NCBI RefSeq assembly: GCF_040581485.1
Contig: NC_090128.1
Location: forward strand, 25,760,931-25,824,930
Source of the DNA: Linepithema humile
Lineage: Eukaryota; Arthropoda; Insecta; Hymenoptera; Formicidae
Direction of reading: 5' to 3'
DNA length: 64,000 nt
In this document: one piece after another, positions 61,131 to 64,000 of the stretch
How the letters are laid out: each line of letters begins with the position of its first letter
Numbering within the stretch: the stretch's first letter is position 1
Translations under genes and position numbers: made by a program
Notes under the pieces: generated by a model
What the model was told of the DNA's origin: nothing
The model's database searches: none
Seen by the model: only the letters and a program-made list of their open reading frames with translations

Positions 61131-62206
61131 TTTTTACATGTTATAAATAGTTATTTAAATAGTCTATTAATGTATATGCGTAGTGGCCGTAGTTAGTCCA
61201 TAAAATGCTTTCACGCTTTGTAGAAATAGAAATACTATTTTAAATATAATTAATTAATTTTTTTAAATTTTAATTCCGTAACTACTTTTTTTAATGTAAT
61301 AGTTGATTTTGTAATGAATTTGATCTTTCGTGCGTAGATCATATTCCCTGCGTTACACTAGTTTTGTGCGTCCCTAAAACTTTTTTAGATTCGTAATTAT
61401 AATCATTCTCTAGAATTAAAAACTAATATTTGCTAATGTTCGTTAATATTATTTCGAAGAGAAGATAATTTTTAGCAACGCACGTTCAAGCTATTAAATT
61501 AGAAAATATCCAACGACAGTTGCACAGCTTTCCTCTTTTGTTTTACTTATATTTAATTAAACTGTAAACTTGTAAATTAAATATTAATTTTTAAGATTTT
61601 TATTCAAATGGTATTTTTGCGCTGCATCAATTGTTGAATAACTAAAGCTTGATTTTTAGTTGTTTGCTTAATTAACTTTTCATTATTTTTTAAAATTGAA
61701 AAAATCTACCTAAAGTTATGTCTCTCAAGTTACTAGTCGTACATAAAGCAATATTTTTACTTTTATCAATATTGTACAACTTCTATTTTATACGATGTTG
61801 GTAAAATGCAAATAATTATTAAAATATCTCACCCTTTGTTGATAATTCAACAATGTATATTCTGTCGGTATTGTGTTACTAGTGTTACGTCTGGTCACTA
61901 GACGTGTGTAGAGAATTCTGTAATATCGACTATTAGCGCGAAATATGAAATGTCTCCTTATTTTTTAGTCACCCTGCATTCACCGGGTTTACTAGGGATA
62001 CAGGAGGTAACAATCTATCGTATGAAAAGGATATGAATAAAATTAAATAAAATAGATTAAATTAGCTTACCTAATTTTAATTAGGAACAAAGTCTTATAG
62101 ATACGTCTTAATAATGCAGATATTACACTGCTAAATATAAACCAAATAACTCAGTGTTTTCAACTGAACAATGCAGAGAAAAATAGTATGTAGAACTTAA
62201 TATGAC
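61131..62206. other. AT-rich non-coding region
   Basis: No coding sequence recognised. A TTTTTTAGTCACCCTGCA at about 61961-61979 resembles the right end of a CAGGGTGA-type DNA transposon, but I found no matching left end. Confidence 0.45.
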
Positions 62207-62689
62207 CTAACAATGAGTCTGCTGGAAGAGAACTGTCTCACGAGCGATGATGTACGTTGGTCCTCTTGTGGTGGGGAGTAGGCCCTCGAGAGTATCGCAT
62301 AGATTTTTAATCGTCACATCGGCTTCTTGATACGTTGGAATATCGTTTGGCTGGAAGTTGATATGCAGCTCGTTTTTGTTTATAGAAGATAGCCGACGGA
62401 TAAGATGGGTGTCTGATAACCTTTGCTTATTTTATTCTTATCTCTTCACTTATTTGTTCAATGCATTGTTCAATTATGCAGTATTCTTATAGCTATAGTA
62501 TAATTAATATTTTTATAACTAATAATACAGTTAACACTAATCATAACTTCAATCTTGCTCTTTGGATGAATTTTTAGATGGACTTGTACAGATCTCTTTA
62601 ATAATGTTCTGTTTTTTGAATTTTACCATTGTCGGGACATCACACTAGTCCGCCCTAAAATGTCGGTGGACTTACCTATGTGGTGCCAT
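62207..62689 (-). CDS. Candidate two-exon small gene, unknown product
   Basis: On the minus strand an ATG at 62689 (context GCAGATGG) encodes MAPH plus two bases and meets a strong donor CATAG|GTAAGT (intron from 62675). A frame starting after AG at 62422-62421 completes Arg5 and continues for 70 codons to TAG at 62209-62207, giving 75 residues (segments NELHINFQPNDIPTYQEADV and TIKNLCDTLEGLLPTTRG). The phases fit exactly, but the acceptor has no pyrimidine tract and the frame is short enough to be chance. I do not recognise the protein. No signal peptide or membrane segment is apparent. Confidence 0.25.
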
Positions 62690-63083
62690 CTGCAAGCTAG
62701 TAGCGAAGTCTGTTGAATGCTTCACAAGGTGATCACTTCACAGTGTTGAAAGTAAATTGCATCGCTTTGTCTCGCGCTCTTTTGTTTTTCGCGAAATTCG
62801 TATGAAATTATGTGATATTGTGATCGAATGTAAACTATTCAATAGTGCCGAGATGAGTCAATTGTGTAAGTCCATATTAAGCAATAGATTGCAGCGCTAG
62901 ATTGACGATACGGGGTGAAAGCGCTGGATGCAAACTTTGAGGTTGAACTTTGTAATTTCGATACCTCATTCTTCATTTAAGTTTAATTTTAATCTGAAAT
63001 TTTAATTGGCATTCATAAATTTTCAGTTGATACAGATTTTACACGCGTGCATAGACTATTCACATACGCACAGTGTCGCGTTT

Positions 63084-63189
63084 ATGTGGGAATTCGCGAA
63101 TCTGACAATGAATGCGGAGCTGGATGGCCGGATGTGGCCGGAAGTGTCCTCCATGCACGAAGAAAAGGACGAAATTTATTGTTTGCAAG
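63084..63189 (+). CDS. Candidate first coding exon of a gene running off the right edge
   Basis: An acceptor TTTTCAG (AG 63025-63026) is followed by a frame with ATG at 63084 and a second ATG at 63108 in better initiation context (ACAATGA). It ends at a strong donor CAAG|GTACGT (63190) in phase 1. The encoded text MWEFANLTMNAELDGRMWPE then EEKDEIYCLQ has an N-L-T sequon, as an extracellular N-terminus might. The same phase 1 junction is used by receptor exon 1, so a second receptor gene is conceivable. I do not recognise it and no membrane segment lies in this exon. Confidence 0.35.
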
Positions 63190-64000
63190 GTACGTACATA
63201 CTCTTCGTCGATAACATAATGTTTTACTCACGCAATAAAAACTTTACATCATAATATTGTAATACCTATCACGCGCTGGTGATAATTCGTTAGGTATATC
63301 GATCATCATTGTACTTGTGTTTGCAAGATGTATTTTACACATTTTCGTTATTGTTAATCCTTATCCCGGGCGAGGATTTTGACAAGGATGCTCTCATTCC
63401 AAAAAAAGGTAGCGACTTCTGATATAGCAAGTTTCTGCAAGAAAAAACTAAAATATTATACATATTTTACATATTACAAACAAAATATATACAAGTATAG
63501 TTCTCTTTTTATTTATACGAATAAAAACATCTGCAAGCCACTGTATGCTAGGATAAGGATTAAAATCGTGATTGAAAACGAACACTCCGAATGCTTTTGA
63601 TCGCGTTGATATTTTGCGGTTTCGCGAGTAGCATTGTCGTGAGCTTACAAGACGATTATGTTCTACACGGAAGTAAATTGCTGATTAAATTCTCGATTGG
63701 CTAAAATCTATCTGTACACAATCGAGCGGGTTTTATCGCAGCAAATAAAAGATATTGATAAAATCTTTTTGCAGAATATATATATATATATATATATATA
63801 TATTCTGCAAAAAGATTTTATATATATATATATATATACGACACTTAATCTTCGAAATTGGTGATTAGCTTTAAAATCTTCGTGTTCTTTTAAGCGAATC
63901 GCAGTGATCGGACGTTACATTTGTAAAAATTGCGGTATTTTAAGAACGCATGAACGGACAATTGCAAGTACGCATTTGCTTTTGCTATCACGAAGATCGC
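63190..64000. other. Non-coding to window end, with a 64-bp palindrome
   Basis: AT-rich sequence downstream of the candidate exon, presumably intron if that exon is real. The 73-codon frame at 63379-63600 is A/T-rich and has no motif. Confidence 0.4.
63758..63821. repeat. Perfect 64-bp palindrome
   Basis: Arms of 32 bases (ATAAAATCTTTTTGCAGAAT followed by an AT run) meet without a spacer. A further (TA)n run follows to 63838. It is a cruciform-forming site. Confidence 0.92.

Noticed and set aside
61961..61979. TTAGTCACCCTGCA as the right end of a DNA transposon
   Set aside because: Resembles a CAGGGTGA-type terminus, but no matching left end was found within several kilobases.

Overview
The window looks like nuclear DNA of an insect, most likely a hymenopteran and possibly an ant. 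The reasons are a spliced class A G-protein-coupled receptor (GPCR) with GT-AG introns, a mellifera/cecropia-type mariner, a DIRS-like tyrosine-recombinase retrotransposon, a Penelope-like fragment, very long (AG)n microsatellites, and CpG-rich stretches alternating with AT-rich ones. The species assignment is inference; no bacterial-type gene organisation is present. Real coding sequence is sparse, and almost all long open frames are chance frames or microsatellite translations.

Left part (1-10478): a possible terminal exon of an upstream gene (17-82, poly(A) signal at 262-267), then about 10 kb without a recognisable gene. Next (10479-16537) is a nearly complete but decayed DIRS-like element on the minus strand. 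Its parts in sense order are: a terminal repeat; a gag start that runs into a good splice donor; a probable 1.7 kb intron holding a 189-bp palindrome-rich tandem array; the rest of gag; a reverse transcriptase N-terminus; a Penelope-like (GIY-YIG) fragment in place of the RT core and RNase H; tyrosine recombinase; and an internal complementary region beside the other terminal repeat. Terminus, internal copy and both outer ends agree to the base on a shared AAT trinucleotide, so the boundaries are well fixed.

Middle part (16538-37912): no gene recognised. It holds a 795-bp perfect (AG)n tract, a T17G13 homopolymer junction, a 12-bp-arm CpG palindrome and a short TA-flanked MITE.

Right part: a three-exon GPCR of 361 residues on the plus strand (exons 37913-38111, 47322-47538, 52183-52852). 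Its motifs are unusual: ENY in place of D/ERY and NNLLY in place of NPxxY. Intron 1 (9.2 kb) carries an internally deleted mariner (40150-41038) and two long foldback elements (43349-43780, 44288-44703). Intron 2 carries a degenerate copy of the exon 2 TM3/ENY segment with an in-frame stop (about 50342-50480). Downstream there are about 8 kb without a clear gene, ending in a strong-looking poly(A) site at 61105-61110, possibly a long 3' UTR. The last 2 kb holds two weak gene candidates: a two-exon 75-codon frame on the minus strand (62689 to 62207) and a possible first coding exon on the plus strand (63084-63189, phase 1 donor).
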